Notes: a model not told the origin generated them from the letters alone. A stretch of DNA of 11,547 bases from Candidatus Hydrogenedentota bacterium (GCA_029262095.1 JAJDAB010000434.1:1-11547); one strand, 5' to 3'; positions 1 to 6,959 are shown, counted from the stretch's first letter. Made by a program: numbers and translations.

Positions 1-11
1 GATATTTCACC

Positions 12-37
12 ACAAAGGCACGAAGGACACAAAGAAC
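12..37. repeat. Short dispersed A/G-rich repeat with about 9-bp period
   Basis: Three near-copies of a 9-base unit follow one another: ACAAAGGC (12-19), ACGAAGGAC (20-28) and ACAAAGAAC (29-37). Tracts of this kind (ACCACAAAGGCACGAAGGACACAAAG style) recur between genes in many environmental bacterial genomes, which I know as a general pattern and cannot search here. Its function is unknown. It lies in the 162-base non-coding stretch ahead of the ABC operon and could continue upstream of the window. Confidence 0.5.
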
Positions 38-61
38 CCTATTCCGATGACCAACAACGTC

Positions 62-152
62 TGTCATGCTGAGCGAAGCCGAAGCATCTACCAAGAGACC
101 GGGTTCGAATGCTGATGTTTTAGTAGATCCCTCGGCTGCGCTCGGAATGACA
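62..152. repeat. 91-bp MITE-like element with imperfect terminal inverted repeats
   Basis: The left arm at 62-90 (TGTCATGCTGAGCGAAGCCG and onward) and the right arm at 124-152 (ending CGGAATGACA) are inverted repeats matching at 24 of 29 positions. A 33-base unrelated spacer separates them. The arms read TGTCAT...GAGCG.AGCCGA.G.ATCTA inward from both ends. Such arms occur as a dispersed repeat in many environmental genomes and often give spurious peptides of the form CHSERSRGI in minus-strand translations, as here. No transposase lies nearby. The element ends 10 bases before the ATG of the binding-protein gene, so the promoter or leader of the ABC operon must lie in or upstream of it. I found no convincing -35/-10 pair in 1-162. 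Confidence 0.65.
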
Positions 153-162
153 TGAAAACAAT

Positions 163-1458
163 ATGAACAAAAATAGACGCCTACATCGGAGCATCCGGAC
201 GTTTGCCCTATCGCTATGTTTTGTCTTGTTCGGATGTAGCTCCCCACAGCAGGATACCGCCGATGGCCGTACTGAGATTACATATTGGCGAACCCTAACC
301 GGTGGCGCGGGGGACGCCCAGGACGAGTTGGCGGAGCAGTTCAACGATACTCAGGATGTCGCGACCGTGTCCGTCGAGTTTCAGGGCGGCTACGGCGATT
401 TAGCAGCCAAACTCATGACCGCCGCAGCAGGCGGGACCGGACCCGATGTTACGCAATTGGGCACGTTCGAGATTCGCGAATTTGCGCGCGCGGGGTTGTT
501 GGTCGATTTGACGGACTATATCAACGGCGTATCGGGTATCGATACTTCCGATTGGCCGGGCACGATGCTCGATGCCGGCCGGGTTGAAGGTGGATTGTAT
601 TGGCTACCGTTCAACGTGACCGTTCCAGTCCTATATTTCAACGCGGATGCGTTTGCGGAAGCACAAATTGAGGATCCGCCGGAGACATGGGACACACTCT
701 TCGACCTCGCTGAATCACTCACTACGCGGGACTCGAATGGAAATGTGATTCGTCACGGGCTCGCGCTTTGGGAGAGCACATGGCCTTTGCTATCCGCAAT
801 CTGGTCGGAAGGAGGCGAGATCACCTCGCCCGACTATGCCAACATCACGTTGGATCATCCGGTGACGGTGGCGTTGTATTCCCGACTGCAGGAACTCGTG
901 AACAGCGGTGCGGCCATCGTTCCTGCCAAGGCGAGTGGTGGCCACCGCGCCGCGTTCACGAGTGGACGTGCAGCGATGATCCTGGATTCACCTGCGCCCT
1001 ACGCGGAAATCCTTCGCCAATCGTCGAGTTTCAAGCCTAAGGTCGCGAATTATCCGGCGGGCTCGCAAGGAAAAATCTATGCACCCGGCGGCGGCGGTAT
1101 CGCAATGTTGGCGCGAACGCCTACGGACCAACGCGAAACCGCGTGGTCGTTCATACGTTATCTGTTGCAGCCTGAGCAAATCGCGTACTACGCCAAACGG
1201 AGCGGATACTGCGCGTTCACTACTTCCGCTCAGGTGGTGGGGGAGGCGTGGCTTGCCGAACCGAATCGAAAAGTAATCCACGATGCACTCCCACATCTGC
1301 GCGGCGATTTCTCCGTCAACATGTCGCCCGCGATACGTAATGCTTTCGACGATGCGTTCCGTCGCATCCTAATTCGCGGCGAAGATGTGGTTACGGTGCT
1401 GCGGGAAGCGGACGAAATCGCTGAGCGCTATATCCAGCGCGAGCTGGCCCCACGTTGA
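163..1458 (+). CDS. ABC transporter substrate-binding lipoprotein, UgpB/CUT1-like
   Basis: A 431-residue family 1 extracellular solute-binding protein, which would capture a sugar or glycerol-phosphate-type solute outside the cytoplasmic membrane and deliver it to the two permeases that follow. The N-terminus is a lipoprotein signal: basic residues, a hydrophobic stretch, then the lipobox LFGC with Cys25 as the lipidated residue. The mature part begins with a UgpB-like EITYWRTLTG strand. Residues 307-314 (APGGGGIA), followed by AWSFIRYLLQPEQ from 327 and SGY, match the glycine-rich and 'AWxFIxYL' hinge segments of UgpB/MalE-type proteins. Length is normal for the family. The ATG at 163 is the only sensible start, because an ATG at 152 runs into a stop; the ribosome site is weak. 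The stop overlaps the next start. The substrate cannot be assigned from sequence alone; glycerol-3-phosphate or its diesters is one possibility. Confidence 0.9.
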   Translation: MNKNRRLHRSIRTFALSLCFVLFGCSSPQQDTADGRTEITYWRTLTGGAGDAQDELAEQFNDTQDVATVSVEFQGGYGDLAAKLMTAAAGGTGPDVTQLGTFEIREFARAGLLVDLTDYINGVSGIDTSDWPGTMLDAGRVEGGLYWLPFNVTVPVLYFNADAFAEAQIEDPPETWDTLFDLAESLTTRDSNGNVIRHGLALWESTWPLLSAIWSEGGEITSPDYANITLDHPVTVALYSRLQELVNSGAAIVPAKASGGHRAAFTSGRAAMILDSPAPYAEILRQSSSFKPKVANYPAGSQGKIYAPGGGGIAMLARTPTDQRETAWSFIRYLLQPEQIAYYAKRSGYCAFTTSAQVVGEAWLAEPNRKVIHDALPHLRGDFSVNMSPAIRNAFDDAFRRILIRGEDVVTVLREADEIAERYIQRELAPR

Positions 1459-2342
1459 GCGCGAAATCACAGCGGCGAGAGTGGTTGACGTTTCTTCTCT
1501 TTGCCGGTCCAAACCTCATTATGTTCGGCCTATTCACATACTGGCCTATATTGTACAGCGCCTACTTGAGTCTAACGGATTGGAATCTCATCGCGGCGAC
1601 TCCCGTGTTTGTCGGAATCAAAAACTACGCGGACCTTGCAACCGACCCTGAAACGTGGCGGGTCACGGGAAATACGATCATCTACGCGGTCTGCGTGGTT
1701 GTGTCCGCGCAAATTATCGCGTTCGCGCTGGCCCTGTTGCTACACCGCCCGATACCAGGCCGGACCTTGTTCCGCACGTTGGCGTTCACGCCATATGTCA
1801 CGACCACCGCAGCCGCAGCGCTTGCTTGGGTGCTGCTACTTGACCCGCGCCTGGGGCCATTGAGCACTATCTACGGCTTGCTTGGCGTCGAAGGCCCGGA
1901 CCTATTGCGGTCGGGCACGGGGTCATTAGTCGCGATCATCGTTGTCGGTTCTTGGAAAGAGATCGGCATCGCGACCATCTTTTTCCTCGCCGGATTACAG
2001 ACGATCGATCGCTCCCTTCACGAATCGGCGTCGCTCGAAGGCGCAGGTTCGTGGGCGCAGACGAGGTTCATCACGATCCCGTTGATGACTCCCGTAATTT
2101 TCTTCTTGGCTTTATCGGGATTCATCGCCGCGCTTAAAACGTTCGAGTCAGTCTACATGATGACGGAAGGCGGCCCCGTCTATCCCGATTCGAGTACATA
2201 TGTGTTTCATTTATACAAGACCGGATTCCGTGATTTTCGTGCTGGATTGGCCTCCGCGCTGGCTGTGCTGTTCTTCGCGTTAACCGTGCTGATGACTGCC
2301 GCGCAATTCCGATTCGCTCGGCTCTGGGTGCATTACGAATGA
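1455..2342 (+). CDS. ABC transporter permease, MalF/UgpA-like
   Basis: A 295-residue integral membrane subunit of a CUT1-type importer, pairing with the next gene product to form the translocation channel. Hydrophobic segments are visible near residues 11-40, 73-97, 105-130, 157-180, 208-227 and 263-287, giving about six helices. The cytoplasmic EAA loop that docks on the ATPase is at about 190-209 (ESASLEGAG...FITIP). The segment at about 231-241 (ESVYMMTEGGP) is typical of UgpA/MalF-type permeases. Translation starts at TTG 1455, overlapping the upstream stop in the four bases TTGA, and this start gives the usual short N-terminus before helix 1. The stop overlaps the next start as ATGA, so translational coupling across the three genes is likely. 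Confidence 0.9.
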   Translation: MSAKSQRREWLTFLLFAGPNLIMFGLFTYWPILYSAYLSLTDWNLIAATPVFVGIKNYADLATDPETWRVTGNTIIYAVCVVVSAQIIAFALALLLHRPIPGRTLFRTLAFTPYVTTTAAAALAWVLLLDPRLGPLSTIYGLLGVEGPDLLRSGTGSLVAIIVVGSWKEIGIATIFFLAGLQTIDRSLHESASLEGAGSWAQTRFITIPLMTPVIFFLALSGFIAALKTFESVYMMTEGGPVYPDSSTYVFHLYKTGFRDFRAGLASALAVLFFALTVLMTAAQFRFARLWVHYE

Positions 2343-3160
2343 ACCAACACCGATTCATCCGACTTGCTGGCCTACTCCTCATTGTGAGTGTGCTAACCCT
2401 TCCTTTTTACTGGATGGTCGTCACCGCATTACAACCGCCCGGTGCGCTCGTGACAGGCGCTCACGCGTGGTGGCCCTCCGAAATGCATTGGGCCAATTTC
2501 TCCGACGCATGGAACGCCGCGCCGTTCGGGCAATTCTTCGTCAACAGCGCGGCCACCGGTGTCGCCGCCACCACGATTCAGGTCCTCGGCGCGATCCTCA
2601 TGGCCTACGCATTCGCAGTAATTCAATTCCCCGCAAAGTCCGTCATTGTCATCGCCGTAATTGCGACGATGGCCGTCCCGGAGGAGGCGAAACTCGTACC
2701 CAATTTTCTACTGATGCGCGATTTCGAATGGATCGACTCGTATTGGGCACTCATCGTTCCGCCCGCTGCGCACGCGTTTCCCGTGTTCGTCCTGTATCAA
2801 TGGTTTCGCACCATCCCAACATCTATGCGCGATGCGGCGCGTGCCGATGGCGCGGGGCATTGGCGGACGCTATGGCTGATCTATGTGCCGATGAGCCGCC
2901 CGGCGATTGCAGCAGTCGTCGTCATCGCGTTTCTCGGGCGTTGGAATGATTTCCTGTGGCCACTCATCGTGACCAATACCGCTGAAATGCGGACCTTACC
3001 CATCGGACTCGCGTATCTTCGCGGACTCGAAGAAACCGGAAATCAGTGGCCGGTCTTGATGGCGGGTAGCTTACTCGTTATCCTGCCGGTGTTGTTGTTG
3101 TACGCCGTGGCGCAACGCCAATTTGTCGAGGGGATTACGCGCGGCGCTATCAAAGGTTAA
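2339..3160 (+). CDS. ABC transporter permease, MalG/UgpE-like
   Basis: A 273-residue second permease subunit. A first helix at about 9-30 is followed by a periplasmic segment (PSEMHWANFSDAW), then five further helices. The EAA loop is at about 164-184 (RDAARADGAGHWRTLWLIYVP). The family segment RWNDFLWPLIV follows, and the conserved C-terminus ends QRQFVEGITRGAIKG, close to the MalG/UgpE consensus. The ATG at 2339 overlaps the upstream stop as ATGA. No ATP-binding subunit follows; the next gene is a methyltransferase. An ATPase encoded elsewhere, such as a shared MsmX/UgpC-type subunit, would be needed to power transport, as is known for many CUT1 systems. Confidence 0.9.
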   Translation: MNQHRFIRLAGLLLIVSVLTLPFYWMVVTALQPPGALVTGAHAWWPSEMHWANFSDAWNAAPFGQFFVNSAATGVAATTIQVLGAILMAYAFAVIQFPAKSVIVIAVIATMAVPEEAKLVPNFLLMRDFEWIDSYWALIVPPAAHAFPVFVLYQWFRTIPTSMRDAARADGAGHWRTLWLIYVPMSRPAIAAVVVIAFLGRWNDFLWPLIVTNTAEMRTLPIGLAYLRGLEETGNQWPVLMAGSLLVILPVLLLYAVAQRQFVEGITRGAIKG

Positions 3161-3172
3161 ATCGGCTTCGCC

Positions 3173-3748
3173 GTGAGCGTTCTAAGTTTCGCCAAACGAT
3201 TTTTAGCCCATCCGGATCAGGTCGGCGCCATTGCCGCGACCTCACGCGCGGTCGCCGAAGTTGTATGCGCCGCCGCGCATGTAAATGAATCCAAAGCCGT
3301 TGTGGAATTGGGCCCCGGTGACGGCGCAATTACCGGGACCGTGCTGGATCATCTGAATCCCGAGGCGAAATTCTTCGCGATTGAAATCAGTTCCGAATTT
3401 TGCGAAGCCATGGCCATTCGATTTCCGGGGGTCAAAGTCTACAACGATTCCGCTGAACACATCGGGAAATACTTGGCCGAAAACGAACTGGACCACTGTG
3501 ACGCCGTGGTTTCAGGCCTTCCCTGGGCGTCATTCCCCCATGAATTGCAGGTTTCGCTATTGGACGCCCTGTATGACGCGATGGCCCCCGGTGCGCGATT
3601 CACCACGTATACCTATCTATTCAGCCCATACTTGAAAAAGGGCCGCCGGTTCCGAGCGATGCTGGAAGAACGGTTCGGCGAAATCACGGCGACACCGCTC
3701 GTGTGGGCAAACGTGCCACCAGCATTCGTCTACGTGGCACAAAAGTGA
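3173..3748 (+). CDS. SAM-dependent methyltransferase, phospholipid N-methyltransferase (PmtA)-like
   Basis: A 191-residue class I methyltransferase. The SAM-binding motif I is VELGPGDGAIT at 44-54, with the acidic end of strand 2 at FAIEIS (68-73). Motif IV is SGLPW at 114-118, in the place of the NPPY/NLPY of rRNA adenine dimethylases. The N-terminal FAKRFLAHPDQVGAIAATSR and the SGLPW motif resemble the bacterial phosphatidylethanolamine N-methyltransferase group, which shares ancestry with KsgA. No membrane helix is evident. The GTG start at 3173 lies 12 bases after the permease stop, so it is probably the last gene of the ABC transcript. A KsgA-like nucleic-acid methyltransferase is the main alternative. 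The fold is secure but the substrate is inferred. Confidence 0.75.
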   Translation: MSVLSFAKRFLAHPDQVGAIAATSRAVAEVVCAAAHVNESKAVVELGPGDGAITGTVLDHLNPEAKFFAIEISSEFCEAMAIRFPGVKVYNDSAEHIGKYLAENELDHCDAVVSGLPWASFPHELQVSLLDALYDAMAPGARFTTYTYLFSPYLKKGRRFRAMLEERFGEITATPLVWANVPPAFVYVAQK

Positions 3749-3780
3749 TCGCGGATCACGCGTTGCGTTAAGATCGCGCC

Positions 3781-4119
3781 GTGGCCAGCATGACGAATTG
3801 TCCCGCTTGCGGGATGGTGACAGACCCTCAGTTGGGGAGCTGCGTGCATTGCGGGCGAGCCTTACCCCAGAAGACTTCGCCGCTCCAACGCAAAGAAAAG
3901 CAATCGAGTGACACGTGTCCAAACTGCGGCGCGATGGTTCGGTCCAGCGAGGTTATCTGCATTACCTGCAACACGAACCTGGTCACGGGAAAGGTGATTC
4001 CGAAAGACGCGGGAATAAAACAAGCGCGATTGACGGATAGCCAAAAGCGAATCATTGCGTTCGTAGGGCTTGGAGTGCTGCTACTTATGGCGGCCGCTGT
4101 CGTTTGGATACTGCTGTGA
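3781..4119 (+). CDS. Small double zinc-ribbon protein with C-terminal membrane anchor
   Basis: A 112-residue protein with two four-cysteine zinc-binding modules. The first uses Cys7, Cys10, Cys21 and Cys24 (CPAC...CVHC); the second uses Cys46, Cys49, Cys60 and Cys63 (CPNC...CITC). A basic linker leads to one hydrophobic helix filling residues 91-112, so the protein should be tail-anchored with the ribbons in the cytoplasm. Small proteins of this kind are widespread and mostly uncharacterised, and I cannot assign a role. The GTG at 3781 and the in-frame ATG at 3790 are both possible starts, and neither has a clear ribosome site. The gap to the methyltransferase is 32 bases, so it may share the upstream transcript. 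Confidence 0.7.
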   Translation: MASMTNCPACGMVTDPQLGSCVHCGRALPQKTSPLQRKEKQSSDTCPNCGAMVRSSEVICITCNTNLVTGKVIPKDAGIKQARLTDSQKRIIAFVGLGVLLLMAAAVVWILL

Positions 4120-4155
4120 TCTGCTTTCCGTTGCCTTCATTGCGTCGTCCAGTGA

Positions 4156-4184
4156 TTGTCGTGGAATAACGATCCTGGTATATA
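4156..4184 (+). promoter_or_regulatory. Possible sigma70-type promoter of the RND exporter gene
   Basis: TTGTCG (4156-4161, 4 of 6 to the -35 consensus), a 17-base spacer, then TATATA (4179-4184, 4 of 6 to the -10 consensus). A transcript would start near 4191, leaving a leader of about 78 bases. It lies in the 149-base gap after the zinc-ribbon gene. This is a match by eye only. Confidence 0.35.
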
Positions 4185-4256
4185 GTGCATCTAATCCTGT
4201 GGAACCAACAGCCTCTACCCAGGATTATGCTCTAAACTGCCACCATTAAATGCCTT

Positions 4257-4262
4257 AGGGAG
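4257..4262 (+). promoter_or_regulatory. Ribosome binding site of the RND exporter gene
   Basis: AGGGAG lies six bases before the ATG at 4269. It supports that start over later in-frame candidates, as does the hydrophobic first helix beginning soon after. Confidence 0.6.
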
Positions 4263-4268
4263 CGCCAA

Positions 4269-6725
4269 ATGCCGGAACAGAAACAGTCGCCGTTCGTCAC
4301 CCTGTTTGAACGCGTTGTCCTCGGTGTACCGATCCTAATCCTCCTTATCGTCCTCGCGGTCGCCTCCTTCTTCGGTTATCACATGAAGGACTTTGAACTC
4401 GACGCGTCTAGCGATTCCATCACCCTCGAAAATGACAAAGATCTCCGCTACTACAACGAGACCCGCGAAATATTTGGATCGGACGACTACGTCGTTGTAC
4501 CGGTAACACCAACGGGTGACTTGTTCACGGAAGAATCGTTGGCAAACCTCACCAAATTGGTAGACGAACTGGATGCGATAGAAAATGTTGCGTCGGTAAC
4601 GTCGATTCTTTCGGTGCCCCTCTTTCACAGCAACGCGGGCGCCAATCCCAACGTGCCGATTATTTTGTTGGCCAGTGGCTACAAAACGCTGGGTGGGGAA
4701 GGGGTAGACCTGGAACTGGCGCGCGAGGAAATGACATCGAGTCCGTTCTACCAGGATCACCTCATCAGCAAGGACAGTAAGACGAGCGCCGTTCAAGTCA
4801 ATTTCGCTCCGGCGCCGGAGGAATACATAGGCTGGTACAACCGGCGCACGCAGCTCCGCGACAAACGACGAGAAGGGGGGCTGACCCCGGACGAAGAAGC
4901 GGAATTCGCGGACATTGATGCGAAATACCGGGCTGAATACATGGTGCGACTCGATACGCGGTCGGCCGATATCGAAACCATTCGCGCGATTATCCAGAAA
5001 CACGAGTCGATTGGTGAAATCTATCTTGGCGGCGTGCCCATGGTCATGGCGGACATCATTAGCTATGTACGCAGTGACATTTTCACATTCGGAGTCGGCG
5101 TTGTCCTATTCATGCTCGCTACGCTAACCGTCATTTTTCGGCGTCTGAAATGGATCCTCCTGCCGACCCTCACGTGCGTCCTTACCGTCGTGATCATGAT
5201 GGGGTATCTCGGTTTCACGGATTGGCGAACGACAATCGTGACGTCGAATATGTCGTCGATTCTCCTCGTGATTACAATGGCCATGACCATTCACATCGCC
5301 GTGCGATTTCGCGAAGCCCATGCCGCGAATCCGGAGGCATCAAACCGCGATCTCATTCTGGAATCGGTTCGCCATGTTGCGCGCCCGTGTCTCTATACGG
5401 TCATCACAACCATCGTCGGATTCGCGTCGTTGATGGTGAGTGGAATCCGACCTGTGATGGACTTTGGGATGATGATGACCGTTGGCTTATCGCTCGCGTT
5501 CCTGATGTGCTTCACGTTCTTCCCCGCCGCGCTTTATTTCACGCCAAAAGGGAAGAAACCCGATTCGTCTTACGCCGAACTAACGAATTCACCGATGAAT
5601 ATCTTCGCAACCTTAACCGAACGGTACGGCAAGCTCATTGCCTTAATTGCGGTAGTCTTGTTCATATTTGGTGTAACAGGTGCGGCTCGTATCGAAGTCG
5701 AAAATCGCTTCATCGATTACTTCAAAACAGACACACCAATCTATCAAGGCATGACCCTCATTGATGAGCGGTTAGGCGGTACGACCCCGCTTGAAGTCGT
5801 TTTGGAAGGCGAGGGCAAAGACTTCTGGATCGAAGATGAGAATATGGCCAAGCTCGCCGAGGTCCACGATTGGCTTGATGCATTGCCCAATACCGGCAAA
5901 GTGCTCTCGCCCATCTCCCTCGTGCGCATTCTTGAGCGGGTCAATGGCGACAAACCCGTGGGAAAAGCCATGCTGAGCATCATGCGCGCACAAATTCCCG
6001 AAGAGCTCTCCCGGGATGTACTCAAACCCTACGTCTCCAAGGATTACGACCAAGTTCGAATTTCAATGCGCGTCCGCGAATCCAGCCACGATCTCGAACG
6101 GGCAAGCCTGCTCGCGCAGATGGACGATCACTTCAAGTCTGACGTGAACACCGAGATCATAACGGCGCGGTCGACGGGCGTCTTTGTCCTTTACAACAAC
6201 ATGCTGCAAAGTCTAGTGGCCTCGCAAATTTACACCATTGGCGCAGTGTTCGGCGTCATTTGGTTGACTTTCTTGATCCTATTTCGGTCCCCGTATTTGG
6301 CTACGATCGCCATCATTCCAAACGTTCTGCCCGTATCAACTGTCCTCGGCACCCTCGGTTGGCTCGGCATCCCCCTCGACATGATGACCATCATGATCGC
6401 CGCTATCACGCTCGGCATCGCGGTCGACTTCGCCATTCACTATATCCACCGCTTCCGCGAAGAATTTCCCAAGGACCGCAACTACGCCGCCGCGATGCAC
6501 CGGTGCCACAACAGCATCGGCCAAGCTATCTACTACACCTCGATCACCATCATCATCGGCTTCTCCATACTCGTCTTATCCAATTTCTATCCAACAGTCT
6601 ATTTCGGAATCTTCACCGGACTCGCCATTTTCGTAGCCTTACTATCGTCGGTAACGCTGCTCCCATTACTTCTCATTTCATGGAAGCCGTTGGGACCAGA
6701 AGGCGACGCGGCAAAAGGTTCGTAG
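4269..6725 (+). CDS. RND superfamily exporter, MMPL/HpnN-like
   Basis: An 818-residue polytopic inner-membrane protein of the predicted-exporter RND group (COG1033/MMPL type), driven by ion gradient and often moving lipids or other hydrophobic molecules. It shows the duplicated RND plan. Helix 1 (about 17-37) is followed by a large extracytoplasmic domain (about 40-265, with DASSDSITLENDKDLRYY and FGSDDYVVV) and helices 2-6 (about 273-420). Then come helix 7 (about 455-475), a second soluble domain (to about 645) and helices 8-12 (about 650-805). The second half has the TM motif GIAVDFAIHYIHRFREE from 716, with Asp720. The equivalent first-half segment (MTIHIAVRFREA, from 339) has no Asp and has Ala at the matching position. 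No accessory membrane-fusion or outer-membrane gene is adjacent. The last Ser codon and the stop lie inside a palindromic repeat. The substrate is unknown; HpnN-like lipid export is inference. Confidence 0.88.
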   Translation: MPEQKQSPFVTLFERVVLGVPILILLIVLAVASFFGYHMKDFELDASSDSITLENDKDLRYYNETREIFGSDDYVVVPVTPTGDLFTEESLANLTKLVDELDAIENVASVTSILSVPLFHSNAGANPNVPIILLASGYKTLGGEGVDLELAREEMTSSPFYQDHLISKDSKTSAVQVNFAPAPEEYIGWYNRRTQLRDKRREGGLTPDEEAEFADIDAKYRAEYMVRLDTRSADIETIRAIIQKHESIGEIYLGGVPMVMADIISYVRSDIFTFGVGVVLFMLATLTVIFRRLKWILLPTLTCVLTVVIMMGYLGFTDWRTTIVTSNMSSILLVITMAMTIHIAVRFREAHAANPEASNRDLILESVRHVARPCLYTVITTIVGFASLMVSGIRPVMDFGMMMTVGLSLAFLMCFTFFPAALYFTPKGKKPDSSYAELTNSPMNIFATLTERYGKLIALIAVVLFIFGVTGAARIEVENRFIDYFKTDTPIYQGMTLIDERLGGTTPLEVVLEGEGKDFWIEDENMAKLAEVHDWLDALPNTGKVLSPISLVRILERVNGDKPVGKAMLSIMRAQIPEELSRDVLKPYVSKDYDQVRISMRVRESSHDLERASLLAQMDDHFKSDVNTEIITARSTGVFVLYNNMLQSLVASQIYTIGAVFGVIWLTFLILFRSPYLATIAIIPNVLPVSTVLGTLGWLGIPLDMMTIMIAAITLGIAVDFAIHYIHRFREEFPKDRNYAAAMHRCHNSIGQAIYYTSITIIIGFSILVLSNFYPTVYFGIFTGLAIFVALLSSVTLLPLLLISWKPLGPEGDAAKGS

Positions 6726-6783
6726 TTCCGCCTTCAGGCGGTGTCCTAGCACATTGAGCGACCGCCTGAAGGCGGAACTACGA
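6720..6783. repeat. 64-bp REP-like perfect palindrome
   Basis: The arms at 6720-6742 and 6761-6783 are perfect 23-base inverted repeats around an 18-base spacer. Each arm also holds its own small dyad, CCGCC-TTCA-GGCGG, so two alternative folds exist: one long hairpin or two short ones. The motif (GTTCCGCCTTCAGGCGGT) is known to me as a dispersed repeat that yields VVPPSGG-type spurious peptides in planctomycete-like genomes. The left arm overlaps the exporter's final codon and stop. In RNA the hairpin could slow 3' decay or end transcription, but no U-run follows, so it is not a classical terminator. No REP-associated transposase is in the window. Confidence 0.8.
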
Positions 6784-6795
6784 GCCGGATCCCCT

Positions 6796-6824
6796 TTGAC
6801 AGGTCACACGCCCGCTGATACGAT
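6796..6824 (+). promoter_or_regulatory. Sigma70-type promoter of tRNA-Gly
   Basis: A perfect -35 TTGACA (6796-6801) is separated by 17 bases from TACGAT (6819-6824, 4 of 6 to TATAAT). Initiation would fall near 6831, about nine bases before the mature tRNA 5' end, which is typical of a stand-alone tRNA gene. Confidence 0.65.
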
Positions 6825-6844
6825 TCAACAAGCACATCAGCGGG
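6811..6844. repeat. 9-bp dyad over the tRNA promoter and tRNA 5' end
   Basis: CCCGCTGAT (6811-6819) and ATCAGCGGG (6836-6844) are perfect inverted repeats with a 16-base spacer. The left arm touches the first base of the -10 element. The right arm includes the first five bases of the tRNA acceptor strand. The left arm lies upstream of the expected transcription start, so the dyad would act as DNA rather than RNA, if it acts at all. It may be chance. Confidence 0.35.
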
Positions 6845-6915
6845 ATTAACTCAGTTGGTAGAGTGTTAGCTTCCCAAGCTAAAAGTCGCCGGTTCGACCC
6901 CGGTATCCCGCTCCA
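6840..6915 (+). tRNA. tRNA-Gly (anticodon CCC)
   Basis: A complete 76-base cloverleaf. The acceptor stem GCGGGAT pairs with ATCCCGC. The D stem is ACTC/GAGT with loop AGTTGGTA. The anticodon stem is TTAGC/GCTAA around the loop TTCCCAA, giving anticodon CCC at 6873-6875, which reads GGG. The variable loop is AAGTC. The T stem is GCCGG/CCGGT with loop TTCGACC. The discriminator T is followed by an encoded CCA at 6913-6915. It sits alone between the convergent exporter and ceramidase-family genes, with its own promoter. No integrase or duplicated 3' end was seen downstream, so there is no sign that it serves as an attachment site. Confidence 0.95.
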
Positions 6916-6959
6916 ATTATTCCGTACCTCGCACGAGATTTGTTTCCTGGTATTCTCGC

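Noticed and set aside
120..344. 74-codon minus-strand frame ending CHSERSRGIY
   Set aside because: The terminal peptide is the usual spurious translation of the inverted-repeat element at 62-152, and the rest is antisense to the lipoprotein gene.
4335..5003. 222-codon minus-strand open frame inside the exporter gene
   Set aside because: It is antisense to a well-supported RND gene, rich in R, V and F with no recognisable domain, and arises from the codon pattern of the plus strand.
5150..5764. 204-codon plus-strand frame overlapping the exporter
   Set aside because: It is rich in R, H, D and C with no motif, and is an out-of-frame reading of the exporter's codons.
6720..6795. Palindrome as a rho-independent terminator of the exporter gene
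   Set aside because: The hairpin is strong but is followed by GCCGGATCCCC and only three T's, so it lacks the U-run. It is better described as a REP-like repeat.
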